DNA from: Thermosipho japonicus
GTDB taxonomy: Bacteria; Thermotogota; Thermotogae; Thermotogales; Fervidobacteriaceae
Reading direction: 5' to 3'
DNA: 64,000 nucleotides
Assembly: GCF_014201655.1 (NCBI RefSeq)
Contig: NZ_JACHEX010000001.1
Span: forward strand, 372,001-436,000
Shown here: piece after piece, positions 1 through 7,440 of the stretch
How positions within the stretch are numbered: position 1 is the first letter of the stretch
How the letters are laid out: each line of letters begins with the position of its first letter
The notes under the pieces: generated by a model
Databases searched by the model: none
The model's input: the letters and a program-made list of their open reading frames with translations, nothing else
Told to the model about the DNA's origin: nothing
Program-made: the position numbers and the translations under genes

Positions 1-35
1 AAAAAATACATGAGAAAGAAAAATGATGAAAGTGT

Positions 36-530
36 TTGATCATACAAAAGTTAAAGCAGGAACATCCATATTGGGGATATAGACGTATTTGTGCTATGCT
101 TAGAAAACAGGGAAAGAAAATCAATCACAAAAGGGTCTACAGAATAATGAAAGAAAATAGATTGCTTCTAAAGAAGCACATAAAGAAAGCAAAAAGAAGT
201 TTTCAAAGAAAGATAGTTCCAACCAGGCCAAGGCAGGTACTGGGAATAGACATGACGAAAGTAATGACGAAGAACGTAAGAATGATACGAGGAATTTTAC
301 AATAGTAGATATCCAGACAGTGCATTGAAATACAGAAGTCCGCGGGAGGTATACGAAGAATACTCAAACTACACAAAAGTTTCTTGATTTCTGCCCAATT
401 TTTTGTGGTGCATTACAATAGCGAGATAATAGAATATATACTAAGTGAAAGTAACAATATGGAGTTAGTGACAAACACAATAAAAAATGGCTTCGATGGA
501 GTACCGAAGTCATGCTGTTTAAAAAAGTAA
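36..530 (+). pseudogene. Degenerate IS3-family transposase (OrfB/integrase) remnants
   Basis: Three pieces of one IS3-type transposase lie here in different frames. Positions 36-305 encode the N-terminal part with the typical helix-turn-helix-like HPYWGYRRI segment, ending just after the first catalytic Asp region (GIDMTKVMTKN). Positions 292-387 in another frame encode the C-terminal tail (SALKYRSPREVYEEY), followed by a stop. Positions 405-530 in a third register resemble the middle of the integrase core (EIIEYILSESNNMELV). The DDE core is therefore deleted and rearranged and no intact transposase can be made. No terminal inverted repeats could be assigned because the left end lies outside or at the window edge. 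The family call is confident; the exact IS is not known. Confidence 0.8.
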
Positions 531-591
531 ATTATTAACTTTTTTATTTGTACCATTTACAGAGTAAGTCTACACTATAGGACGATTTATT

Positions 592-1206
592 TTAATTATA
601 ATAAAAGCATTTTGAAATAGTATAACCAATAAATGCTCCAAAAATGACATCGCTAAGCCAGTGATAATTTCCTACAACCCTTGACATTGAAAATAAAAAG
701 GGAAAAACATATAGTACTTTGTTATACCTTTCAGCTAGTGGAGTAAATAGGGCCCAGGCAAATGAACTATGTCCAGAAGGGAAGGAAAAATTTTTATTTT
801 CAAAAGAAAAAGGCTTAAAAACAAAAGGGTTGTCATATGCATAAGGTCTTCCTCTGCCAATTGAAATTTTCAAAGCATACGTTATCACCGAAGTAAAAAC
901 AGTACTTTCAAGTATAGTATATGAAAGTACAGGATCATCAAAATAAGTAATTCCTGCAACAAGCGCAGTTAAAATTAAAAAATCTTTCTCACCTAAATTG
1001 TTAATTGTTTCAAAACAAAAATTATCAAACTTAGAAAGCTCTAATCCTTTAACTTTTCCATCAATCAAGAATGTAGTTGAAAAAAGCAATGGTTCGTTAA
1101 TATCAAACTGTATCGCTTTTATGTCTTTTCGTGTTTCATCTAAAATATTAAATGAAAAAGAAAGAACTTGAAAAAACAGTAGAACAAATAAAAACAACTT
1201 TTTCAT
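592..1206 (-). CDS. PAP2-family (type 2) lipid/acid phosphatase, exported or membrane-bound
   Basis: This 204-residue protein has a signal-peptide-like hydrophobic start (residues 1-18) and all three PAP2 phosphatase motifs: Lys113 with Arg120-Pro121, PSGH at 143-146, and Ser175-Arg176 with His182 and Asp186. These form the vanadium-haloperoxidase-like active site that removes phosphate from lipids such as phosphatidic acid, undecaprenyl diphosphate or phosphatidylglycerophosphate. The hydrophobic stretches around the motifs suggest a membrane location with an outward-facing active site. The ATG start at 1206 follows a GGGGTG ribosome-binding site. It stands alone downstream of the PadR gene with a 50-bp gap. 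The substrate cannot be told from the sequence. Confidence 0.85.
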   Translation of the reverse strand: MKKLFLFVLLFFQVLSFSFNILDETRKDIKAIQFDINEPLLFSTTFLIDGKVKGLELSKFDNFCFETINNLGEKDFLILTALVAGITYFDDPVLSYTILESTVFTSVITYALKISIGRGRPYAYDNPFVFKPFSFENKNFSFPSGHSSFAWALFTPLAERYNKVLYVFPFLFSMSRVVGNYHWLSDVIFGAFIGYTISKCFYYN

Positions 1207-1256
1207 TCATAACACCCCAAAATGGCATAAGGACAGTTTAATGTTCAATTACATAT

Positions 1257-1634
1257 TTAGATTAACTTCTTAGCTTCAATAATAAATCTGGATATAGTAT
1301 TATTTATTTTTTCAAGTTCTTCCACACTTCTTTTTAAGTACTCAAGTCCTTCTGGTGTAATATAATAAACTTTTTTAGAAGGTCCCTGATTTGTATTATC
1401 CCATTCAAATCTCAAAAGACCTTCTTCTTCAAGCTTTGAAAGGATTCTATAAAGATTTCCCATCTGTCCAAGACCTGTAAGTTCTATACCAAATTCTAAA
1501 AGTTTATTTGCTATTTCATATCCATGCAATGGACTTTGTGCTATTATTAACAAAACAAATGGTTCAATAAATGTTTTCCTGAAACGTCCCATTCCTCTTC
1601 TTCGCCTTCCGTTAATTTTATCTCCTCCATTCAT
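1257..1634 (-). CDS. PadR-family transcriptional regulator
   Basis: A winged-helix regulator of about 120-125 residues. The family pattern is clear: an HGYEIANKLLE helix early in the domain, a GNLYRILSKLEEEGLL recognition region and a beta-wing ending in KKVYYITPEGLEYL. PadR proteins usually repress neighbouring or detoxification genes and respond to small phenolic or drug-like molecules. The gene overlaps the end of the upstream metallo-hydrolase gene, so the two are probably co-transcribed. The start is unresolved. ATG at 1634 is listed, but the best ribosome-binding site (GGAGGAG at 1628-1622) points to an ATT codon at 1616, which would begin the protein just before the RRRRGMGRF segment; ATG at 1592 is a third choice. 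Confidence 0.85.
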   Translation of the reverse strand: MNGGDKINGRRRRGMGRFRKTFIEPFVLLIIAQSPLHGYEIANKLLEFGIELTGLGQMGNLYRILSKLEEEGLLRFEWDNTNQGPSKKVYYITPEGLEYLKRSVEELEKINNTISRFIIEAKKLI

Positions 1635-2361
1635 CACCAGAATTTAAAATAATACACTTATCTTTCAAGCTATCTTTCATAAATTTTATTGCATTTTCAC
1701 CAGTACAATGGAGAGGTATCACTTTTAAATCATATTTTTCAAAAAGTTCAGTAATTTTTCTTACTCTTTCACTTGAGGCATTAACTAAATGGAATCCTCC
1801 TACTACATATTCTATATTATACCTTTTTATCACTTGCTCTACAATATTTTCAATCCCCCTATGCGCACAACCAGTAAACAAAAAATTCTCAATTACTATG
1901 TTTATTTCATCTTCAAAAAAATCCTTTCTTCCATCTGATAACCTAAATTTCTCATCAATAATATCTTCTCTCATTTTAATATTTGTTATTATTCTAACTT
2001 CGTCAGTTGAAATATCACTATCTACAAAGTTTACTTTTAGTTCAATTTTGTTCCAATCATATGATACTCCTGCAATTTTACTATCACTATATCTTTCAAC
2101 CAACGCTTTTTTGTGAATAAACACCTCAGGATTTGCTACATTTTGTAAAAAAATCAATCCACCAATATGATCATAATGCCCATGTGAAATTATAACTTTT
2201 TCAATCTTAGAAAAATTAATTCCAAGCTTTTCTCCGTTTTTTATAAATACATCTGTTTGTCCCGTATCAAACAATATTCTATCATTTATCAAAATAGAAA
2301 GTCCATGTTCTTTAAAAAAACCATCTCTAGAAGTATCATTACACAAAACTGTAATTTTAAT
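1618..2361 (-). CDS. Metallo-beta-lactamase-fold hydrolase of the dihydropterin-synthase-like (DHPS/MptE-like) subgroup
   Basis: The protein carries the metal-binding motif HGHYDH (His60, His62, Asp64, His65 when numbered from 2361), a later TGCAH segment and VGGFHL and LHCTG motifs near the C terminus. This set is typical of MBL-fold proteins grouped with the archaeal 7,8-dihydropterin-6-methyl-beta-ribofuranosylaminobenzene-phosphate synthase; the true substrate in bacteria is generally unknown. The start is notable. The usual family N terminus (Met-Lys-Ile-Thr-Val-Leu-Cys) aligns exactly if an ATT at 2361 is the initiation codon, about 8 nt after a strong GGGAGGGG site. The first conventional start, TTG at 2346, would remove part of the first strand. 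It overlaps the PadR gene. Confidence 0.8.
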   Translation of the reverse strand: MKITVLCNDTSRDGFFKEHGLSILINDRILFDTGQTDVFIKNGEKLGINFSKIEKVIISHGHYDHIGGLIFLQNVANPEVFIHKKALVERYSDSKIAGVSYDWNKIELKVNFVDSDISTDEVRIITNIKMREDIIDEKFRLSDGRKDFFEDEINIVIENFLFTGCAHRGIENIVEQVIKRYNIEYVVGGFHLVNASSERVRKITELFEKYDLKVIPLHCTGENAIKFMKDSLKDKCIILNSGDEWRR

Positions 2362-2459
2362 TTTTAATCCCCTCCCAAAGTAAAATTCTTACCTATTTAA
2401 ATTATACATCATTTTTGTTATATAATAGAAATAAGAAAATTAGATGAGGTGATTACTAT

Positions 2460-4259
2460 ATGATTCTTATCCCTGCTCCAAAAAAATTAAAAATAAACCA
2501 AGGAGAATTCAATTTTCCAAATAAACTTTTCATATCTATTCCTACAAAGTCATTACTTGCAAGTGCAAAAATGCTAAAAAAAGAACTTGAAAATATTGGT
2601 ATTGAAGCATTCATCAGCCTTCATAATGGTGAAAAAACAGTTATTGAAAGTAAAATAAACCGCTCAAAAGTAAAAAAACATTCTGGATATATATTAACAA
2701 TTTCAAATAAAAATATAGAAATAACGGCAAATAATGTAGCTGGTATCCATTATGCCTTTATGACGTTAATCCAAATTATCAAAAATTTTGGTCTAAAAAT
2801 TCCTCAACTTGATATTTTCGATTTTCCTAGCATAAAAAATAGAGGATATTTGTTAGATATTAGTAGAGACAAAGTCCCAAAACTTGAGACACTATTTTAC
2901 ATTGTCGATTTACTATCTCAACTTAAATTCAATCAACTACAACTTTATGTTGAACATACCTTTTCATACCAAAACCATGAAAAGGTTTGGAAAGACTATT
3001 CTCCACTAAGTGGAGAAGATATTATTCTTCTTGATAATTACTGCAAAGAAAGATTTATAGAACTTATACCAAATCAGGCTTCTTTTGGACATATGGAAAA
3101 ATGGCTAATACACAATGAATATAGTTATCTAGCTGAAACTTTTGAATTTGATACACCTTGGGAAGAACACTACAATACACCATTTTCTCTCTCACCAGTT
3201 ATTGAAGATTCTATAAAATTTCTGGATAACTTATATAAAGAGCTACTTCCTCATTTTTCAAGTAAATATTTCAATATAAATGCTGATGAAACATTTGATT
3301 TGTGTCAAGGAAAATCCAAAAAATTGTGTGAAAAGGTTGGAAAAGGTAAAGTTTATCTTGACTTCATTCTTAAAATTTATAATTTACTTAAAAAATATAA
3401 CAAAAAAATGATGATGTGGGCAGATATAATCAAAAATTATCCAGAGCTTGTAAATGAAATTCCAAATGATATCACTTTTTTAATATGGGGATATGAAAAA
3501 AATCATCCATTCGAAGATGAATGCAAATTGTTTAAAAATAGAAAATTTTATGTATGTCCAGGGACATCATCATGGAATTCATTAGTTGGTAGATTAGAAA
3601 ATTCTATTTTAAACATTAAAAATGCAGCTAAAAACGCCGTAAAATTTAAAGCTTCTGGTTTACTTTTAACTGATTGGGGAGACAATGGCCACTGGCAACA
3701 TTTCCCAATATCATTCCCAGCAATATTTTATTCAGCAGGAGTTTTTTGGGGATTTGAAGAAAACAAAGACGTTAACATAGAAAATGCCATTAGCCTGTAT
3801 TTTGAAAAAGAGGTGGCCGATATTTTAACTGCAATAGGCAACGCATATAAATTAACAGGTATTGACTTTCCTAATTCTGCGCTTTTTGCACTTGTATATA
3901 TATACCCAGATAAAATAAATAAAGAGTTTCTTGAAAAAATAAGCATAGAAAATTTAATATTAACAAAACAATTTTTGGAAGAACAATTGCAAAAGGCAAG
4001 TAAAATAAACGACTCATTAATAAAAGAAGAAATTAAAAACAATATTGAAGTTTCAATTTTAGCAACTGAACTTCTTATTTCCACGAAAAAAGCTAATGTT
4101 AGCAGTATTTCCAAGCTGCCTAGTGTTACAAAAGAAGAATTTTCAATTAGATTAGAAAAACTTATTGAAAATTATAAAAAAATATGGCTTTCCAGAAATA
4201 GATCCGGTGGGCTCAAATTCAGCATTGAAAAATTGAGCAAAATAAAGAAATTTTTATAG
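2460..4259 (+). CDS. Glycoside hydrolase family 20 beta-N-acetylhexosaminidase-like protein
   Basis: The 599-residue protein has an N-terminal GH20b-like domain (about residues 1-120) and a GH20 TIM barrel. The barrel begins with RGYLLDISRDKVP near residue 128 and contains the catalytic Asp-Glu pair Asp276-Glu277 in NINADETFD. The family releases terminal GlcNAc or GalNAc by substrate-assisted catalysis. There is no signal peptide, so it should act in the cytosol on imported chito- or muropeptide-type oligosaccharides. It begins with ATG at 2460 after GAGGTG and a TATAAT box at 2421-2426. It converges with and overlaps the broken ldh gene by a few bases. No sugar transporter is next to it in this window. 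Confidence 0.85.
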   Translation: MILIPAPKKLKINQGEFNFPNKLFISIPTKSLLASAKMLKKELENIGIEAFISLHNGEKTVIESKINRSKVKKHSGYILTISNKNIEITANNVAGIHYAFMTLIQIIKNFGLKIPQLDIFDFPSIKNRGYLLDISRDKVPKLETLFYIVDLLSQLKFNQLQLYVEHTFSYQNHEKVWKDYSPLSGEDIILLDNYCKERFIELIPNQASFGHMEKWLIHNEYSYLAETFEFDTPWEEHYNTPFSLSPVIEDSIKFLDNLYKELLPHFSSKYFNINADETFDLCQGKSKKLCEKVGKGKVYLDFILKIYNLLKKYNKKMMMWADIIKNYPELVNEIPNDITFLIWGYEKNHPFEDECKLFKNRKFYVCPGTSSWNSLVGRLENSILNIKNAAKNAVKFKASGLLLTDWGDNGHWQHFPISFPAIFYSAGVFWGFEENKDVNIENAISLYFEKEVADILTAIGNAYKLTGIDFPNSALFALVYIYPDKINKEFLEKISIENLILTKQFLEEQLQKASKINDSLIKEEIKNNIEVSILATELLISTKKANVSSISKLPSVTKEEFSIRLEKLIENYKKIWLSRNRSGGLKFSIEKLSKIKKFL

Positions 4260-5165
4260 CTCTATTTCTTTTATTTGCCTTCTTATTACATTTTTTGAAT
4301 TTTCAAACAAACTAATTTCGAATTCATCCATCTCAATTGGAATAATTCTTTCTATTCCATTTTTACCTACAATTGCAGGAAAACCAATAAAAATACCATC
4401 AATATATGTTGATGGAGTTAAAACTTTTTTCTCATCTTTAAAAATACTCTCAACAAGTTAAGCTGTAACTACTCCTATAGCAAAGTTTGTAGCTCCCTTT
4501 TTTTCAATAATCGTGTAAGCTGCATTTTTAGTTTCTTCAAATATGTCCCTCAAATTTTTACAATTTTTTATATTACATACTTTACAAAAATCTTTTATAT
4601 TTACACCGCCAATAGTCGCACTACTCCAAACCATGAGTTCACTATCACCATGTTCACCTACAATATATGCATGGACACTTGCCGGTGAAACTCCACACTG
4701 CTTTGAAACCAAAGCTCTAAATCTTGCTGTATCAAGTATTGTTCCTGTACCAATCACTCTATTTTTTGGAAAATCTATTTCTTTCCAAAGAAAGTAAGTA
4801 AGTACATCAACTGGATTAGTTACGTTTATTACAATACTTTCATTAGAGTATTTTTTTATCTCTTTTGATATATCCTTGATTATCTCATAGTTTCTCTTTG
4901 TTAAATCTAATCTTGTTTCACCAACTTTTTGAGCTGCACCAGCTGTAATAATGACAATATCACTGTTTTTTAAATCTTGAAAATTTCCAGCATAAATATT
5001 ACACCTCTTGATCAAAGAAGTTCCATGATATAGATCTAATGCTTCACCATAAGCCTTTTCATTATTTTTATCAATAATCACTATCTCATTGGCTATTTTT
5101 CTATGAAGTAAAGAATATGCTATGCTTGTACCTACTCTTCCTGCTCCAATTATTGAAATTTTTAT
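4254..5165 (-). pseudogene. ldh: L-lactate dehydrogenase, disrupted by an in-frame stop and lacking a standard start codon
   Basis: The frame encodes a nearly complete LDH: an N-terminal NAD-binding Rossmann motif (GAGRVGTS), the substrate-binding Arg in LDTARFR and the catalytic His in GEHGDSE. An in-frame TAA at 4458-4460 interrupts it at codon 236 of 304. After it the same frame continues with LVESIFKDEKKVL and the rest of the family C terminus to the stop at 4254. The expected initiator aligns with an ATA codon at 5165, properly spaced after AAAGGAG, which suggests an ATG to ATA change. A TGGTAGAAT extended -10 lies upstream (5195-5187). Two independent lesions in an otherwise intact frame indicate recent inactivation, or sequencing error. 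Lactate production from this locus is probably lost. Confidence 0.85.
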
Positions 5166-5253
5166 ATTATCACTCCTTTCTAAAAAATTCTACCACATTT
5201 TTATAAGGTGAGGCTAATTAATTTATTTTGAAATAATTTTTACAAATAATTAA

Positions 5254-5281
5254 TTTACATTCCACATGAATCTGTTATAAT
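5254..5281 (+). promoter_or_regulatory. Promoter of cysE-cysK
   Basis: TTTACA at 5254-5259, a 16-bp spacer and TATAAT at 5276-5281, with a TG one base before the -10 (extended -10). It lies about 25 bp before the cysE ribosome-binding site. Confidence 0.6.
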
Positions 5282-5305
5282 AAAAACAACAAACTAAACA
5301 GGAGG

Positions 5306-5890
5306 GTGATTTTTTATGGGGTGCGTAAATTTTTTAAAGACTTAAAAAATACTTTTATTGCTATCAAAAAAGATAAGGAAGAATTACTAAAAAAAGATCC
5401 TTCCATTGAAAATTCATATCAAGTTCTATTCCATGTTGGATTTATTTCCTTAACATTTTATAGAATATCCCACCTATTTTACATTAACAACCTTAAGTTC
5501 ATATCATTTTTGATTCACTTTCTATCAAGAATATTATTTTCAATCGATATTCATCCTGCGGCTAAAATTGAACCAGGGGTAGTTATTGATCATGGAATAG
5601 GAACTGTAATAGGCTCTACTGCATCAGTTGGTGAAGGTACAATAATTTATCACGGAGTTACTTTAGGGGCAAGAAACATTCAAAAAGGAAAAAGACATCC
5701 AGATATTGAAAAAAACGTACTAATAGGTGCCGGAGCAAAAATTCTAGGACCAGTTAAAATAGGAAATAATGCAAAAATAGGTGCAAACTCAGTAGTTTTA
5801 GAAGACATCCCAGAAAATTCTGTATTTGTTGGAATTCCAGCAAAAAATATAAATGAAATAAAAAAAGAAGAAATAGAATGGATAATATAA
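5306..5890 (+). CDS. cysE: Serine O-acetyltransferase
   Basis: This protein transfers acetyl from acetyl-CoA to L-serine, giving O-acetylserine for cysteine synthesis. Up to 194 residues long, it has an N-terminal helical region and a C-terminal left-handed beta-helix of hexapeptide repeats. Family signatures are DIHPAAKIEPGVVIDHG, VTLGAR and HPDIEKNVLIGAGAKILG, including the catalytic His residues. Cysteine synthase follows 17 bp downstream, as often seen. The start is unclear. GTG at 5306 sits inside the AGGAGGG site and GTG at 5321 is rather far from it. The well-placed ATG at 5316 is out of frame and would join the frame only if one more G were present in the G-run at 5318-5321. Confidence 0.9.
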   Translation: MIFYGVRKFFKDLKNTFIAIKKDKEELLKKDPSIENSYQVLFHVGFISLTFYRISHLFYINNLKFISFLIHFLSRILFSIDIHPAAKIEPGVVIDHGIGTVIGSTASVGEGTIIYHGVTLGARNIQKGKRHPDIEKNVLIGAGAKILGPVKIGNNAKIGANSVVLEDIPENSVFVGIPAKNINEIKKEEIEWII

Positions 5891-5907
5891 ATGGGAGGCA
5901 AATAAAT

Positions 5908-6765
5908 ATGATTGGAAATACTCCAATATACTTTATTGAAGAATTAGGGATATATGCAAAATTTGAACGAAACAATCCTTCAGGCAGTGTAAAGGATCGT
6001 GCAGCTTATTTTATGATCAAAGCCGCTATTAACAACGACTCAATTAAAAATGGAATTATTGTAGAGCCAACTAGCGGCAATACAGGAATCTCACTTTCAT
6101 GGATTGGTAAAAAATTGGGTCTTAAAACAATCTTAACAATGCCTGAAAGTATGAGTAAAGAAAGAATTGAAATTATGAATGCATTTGGTGCTGATGTGAT
6201 ATTAACTCCTGCAGATAAGGGAATGAAAGGTGCAATTGAAAAAGCAAGAGAAATAGTTATCGAAAAAGATGCTTTTATGCCAAATCAATTTGAAAACCCA
6301 TTCAATGTCTTAGCTCACGAGCTTACAACTGGACCCGAAATACTAAGGCAAACCAATTTTGAACTAGATGTTTTTATTGCAGGAGTTGGAACGGGTGGGA
6401 CAATTAGTGGTGTTGGTAGAGTTTTAAAAAAATTCTTTAACAAAAAAGTTAAAATTGTAGCTGTCGAACCTGAAAATTCAGCTGTTTTATCAGGAAAAAA
6501 TCCTGGAAAACATAAAATCCAAGGTATTGGTGCAGGATTCATTCCAAAAACTTTGGATAAAACAGTTATCGATGAAATAGAAACTGTTAAAGATGAGGAA
6601 GTCCTGGATATGTTTGTATATCTCAACAAAAAGCTTGGCCTTAACGTTGGAATTTCAGCTGCAGCAAACGCGCTTGTTGCTACTAAATACAAAAATTTTG
6701 GAAAAGTCTTAACCGTTTTTCCCGATGATGTTACCAAATACATGTCAATTTTAGATTCGATTTAA
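5908..6765 (+). CDS. cysK: Cysteine synthase (O-acetylserine sulfhydrylase)
   Basis: A PLP-dependent fold type II enzyme that makes L-cysteine from O-acetylserine and sulfide. With the start at ATG 5908 (after GGGAGG) it has 285 residues and begins MIGNTPI, as family members do. The PLP-binding lysine is Lys29 in PSGSVKDRA. The substrate loop TSGNTG and the phosphate-binding GVGTGGTISG loop are both intact. It is somewhat shorter at the C terminus than the usual 300-310 residues. It forms a two-gene operon with cysE, consistent with the cysteine synthase complex. A frame extends upstream into cysE but has no reason to be used. Confidence 0.93.
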   Translation: MIGNTPIYFIEELGIYAKFERNNPSGSVKDRAAYFMIKAAINNDSIKNGIIVEPTSGNTGISLSWIGKKLGLKTILTMPESMSKERIEIMNAFGADVILTPADKGMKGAIEKAREIVIEKDAFMPNQFENPFNVLAHELTTGPEILRQTNFELDVFIAGVGTGGTISGVGRVLKKFFNKKVKIVAVEPENSAVLSGKNPGKHKIQGIGAGFIPKTLDKTVIDEIETVKDEEVLDMFVYLNKKLGLNVGISAAANALVATKYKNFGKVLTVFPDDVTKYMSILDSI

Positions 6766-6795
6766 CTTTTTTACAATCTTTTAACCATATATGAG

Positions 6796-6825
6796 TTGAC
6801 CTAATCATAAAATACATGTTATACT
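6796..6825 (+). promoter_or_regulatory. Promoter of the pur operon
   Basis: TTGACC at 6796-6801, an 18-bp spacer and TATACT at 6820-6825. The predicted transcript starts near 6831-6833, only a base or two before the leader hairpin. Confidence 0.7.
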
Positions 6826-6833
6826 TAAGTTGT

Positions 6834-6866
6834 ACCTTTAATTTGGTCCCGTGAGGCCAAAAAGGA
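6834..6866 (+). promoter_or_regulatory. PyrR-binding-type leader hairpin covering the leader-peptide ribosome-binding site
   Basis: The RNA can fold with a lower stem (6835-6838 with 6862-6865), a three-base 5' bulge (6839-6841) and an upper stem (6842-6846 with 6857-6861). The apical segment is UCCCGUGAGG at 6847-6856. The apex matches the PyrR anti-antiterminator consensus UCCNGNGAGG, with flanking bases changed in a pair-preserving way. The 3' arm includes AAGGAG, the ribosome-binding site of the leader peptide at 6877. The layout (hairpin at the RNA 5' end, then leader peptide, then terminator) resembles the PyrR-controlled leader described for Thermus pyr operons. Here the downstream genes are for purine synthesis. 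PyrR itself is not in the window. Confidence 0.65.
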
Positions 6867-6876
6867 GTGAGAAAAA

Positions 6877-6972
6877 ATGAGCAAATTGGACTCAATACTT
6901 TTGTTATTTAAATATCTTAGAAAAATCCCTGCCATCTATGATGGTAGGGATTTTTTGCTTTATAGGGGGTGA
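6877..6972 (+). CDS. 31-residue leader peptide spanning the pur attenuator
   Basis: A short frame with ATG at 6877 after a good AAGGAG site (6862-6867) and a TGA at 6970-6972, just ahead of the purE start. It begins [16 protein letters not shown] and has no recognisable domain. It is not enriched in one amino acid as a classical charged-tRNA attenuator peptide would be. Its frame runs completely across the terminator hairpin at 6922-6956, so a translating ribosome would prevent that hairpin from forming. Its ribosome-binding site lies in the leader hairpin, which suggests that translation of the peptide is the regulated step. Confidence 0.6.
   Translation: MSKLDSILLLFKYLRKIPAIYDGRDFLLYRG
6922..6956 (+). 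terminator. Intrinsic terminator (attenuator) in the pur leader
   Basis: A stem of at least 12 bp (6925-6936 with 6940-6951) has a three-base loop at 6937-6939 and runs directly into a T-tract (6951-6956). It lies between the promoter and purE and inside the leader-peptide frame, so it is placed to attenuate the whole pur operon. Confidence 0.8.
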
Positions 6973-6976
6973 TGAG

Positions 6977-7429
6977 TTGGTAAGTATTATTGCAGGTAGC
7001 AAAAGTGATTCAAACATAGTAGAAAAAGCAGAAAAAGTCCTAGAAGAATTTTCAGTACCTTATGAAACAAAATATCTTTCAGCGCACAGAACTCCAGATT
7101 TATTAGATGAATACATTAAAAACTGTGAACAAAAAGGTACTAAGGTATTTATTGCAATCGCAGGTGGAGCAGCCCATCTTCCAGGTGTAATTGCTTCAAA
7201 GACATTAAAACCAGTCATTGGGGTACCAGTAAAATCTAACGATTTAGGGGGATTAGATTCTTTATTATCTATAGTTCAAATGCCAAATGACATCCCAGTT
7301 GCTACCGTGGGGATCGATAGGGGGAAAAATGCCGCATTACTTGCAATTGAAATACTTGCGTTAAGCGATGAAAGTTTATCAAAAAAACTAAAAGACTACC
7401 GCTCAAAGCTTGTGGGGAAGTATCTTTAA
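6977..7429 (+). CDS. purE: N5-carboxyaminoimidazole ribonucleotide mutase (PurE, class I)
   Basis: PurE converts N5-CAIR to CAIR in de novo purine synthesis. The protein has 150 residues from a TTG at 6977, which is 7 nt after an AGGGGG site and 4 nt after the leader-peptide stop. It opens with [11 protein letters not shown]. The AIR/CAIR-binding His is in LSAHRTP and the glycine-rich loop [11 protein letters not shown] is intact. The frame stays open further upstream through the terminator, but that part is not family-like. It is the first gene of purECSQL and may be translationally coupled to the leader peptide. No purK, needed to make N5-CAIR, is in the cluster. Confidence 0.93.
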   Translation: MVSIIAGSKSDSNIVEKAEKVLEEFSVPYETKYLSAHRTPDLLDEYIKNCEQKGTKVFIAIAGGAAHLPGVIASKTLKPVIGVPVKSNDLGGLDSLLSIVQMPNDIPVATVGIDRGKNAALLAIEILALSDESLSKKLKDYRSKLVGKYL

Positions 7430-7440
7430 GGGGGATATTT

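Noticed and set aside
6315-6743. 142-codon minus-strand frame opposite cysK
   Set aside because: A shadow of the conserved cysK sequence; no independent start signals.
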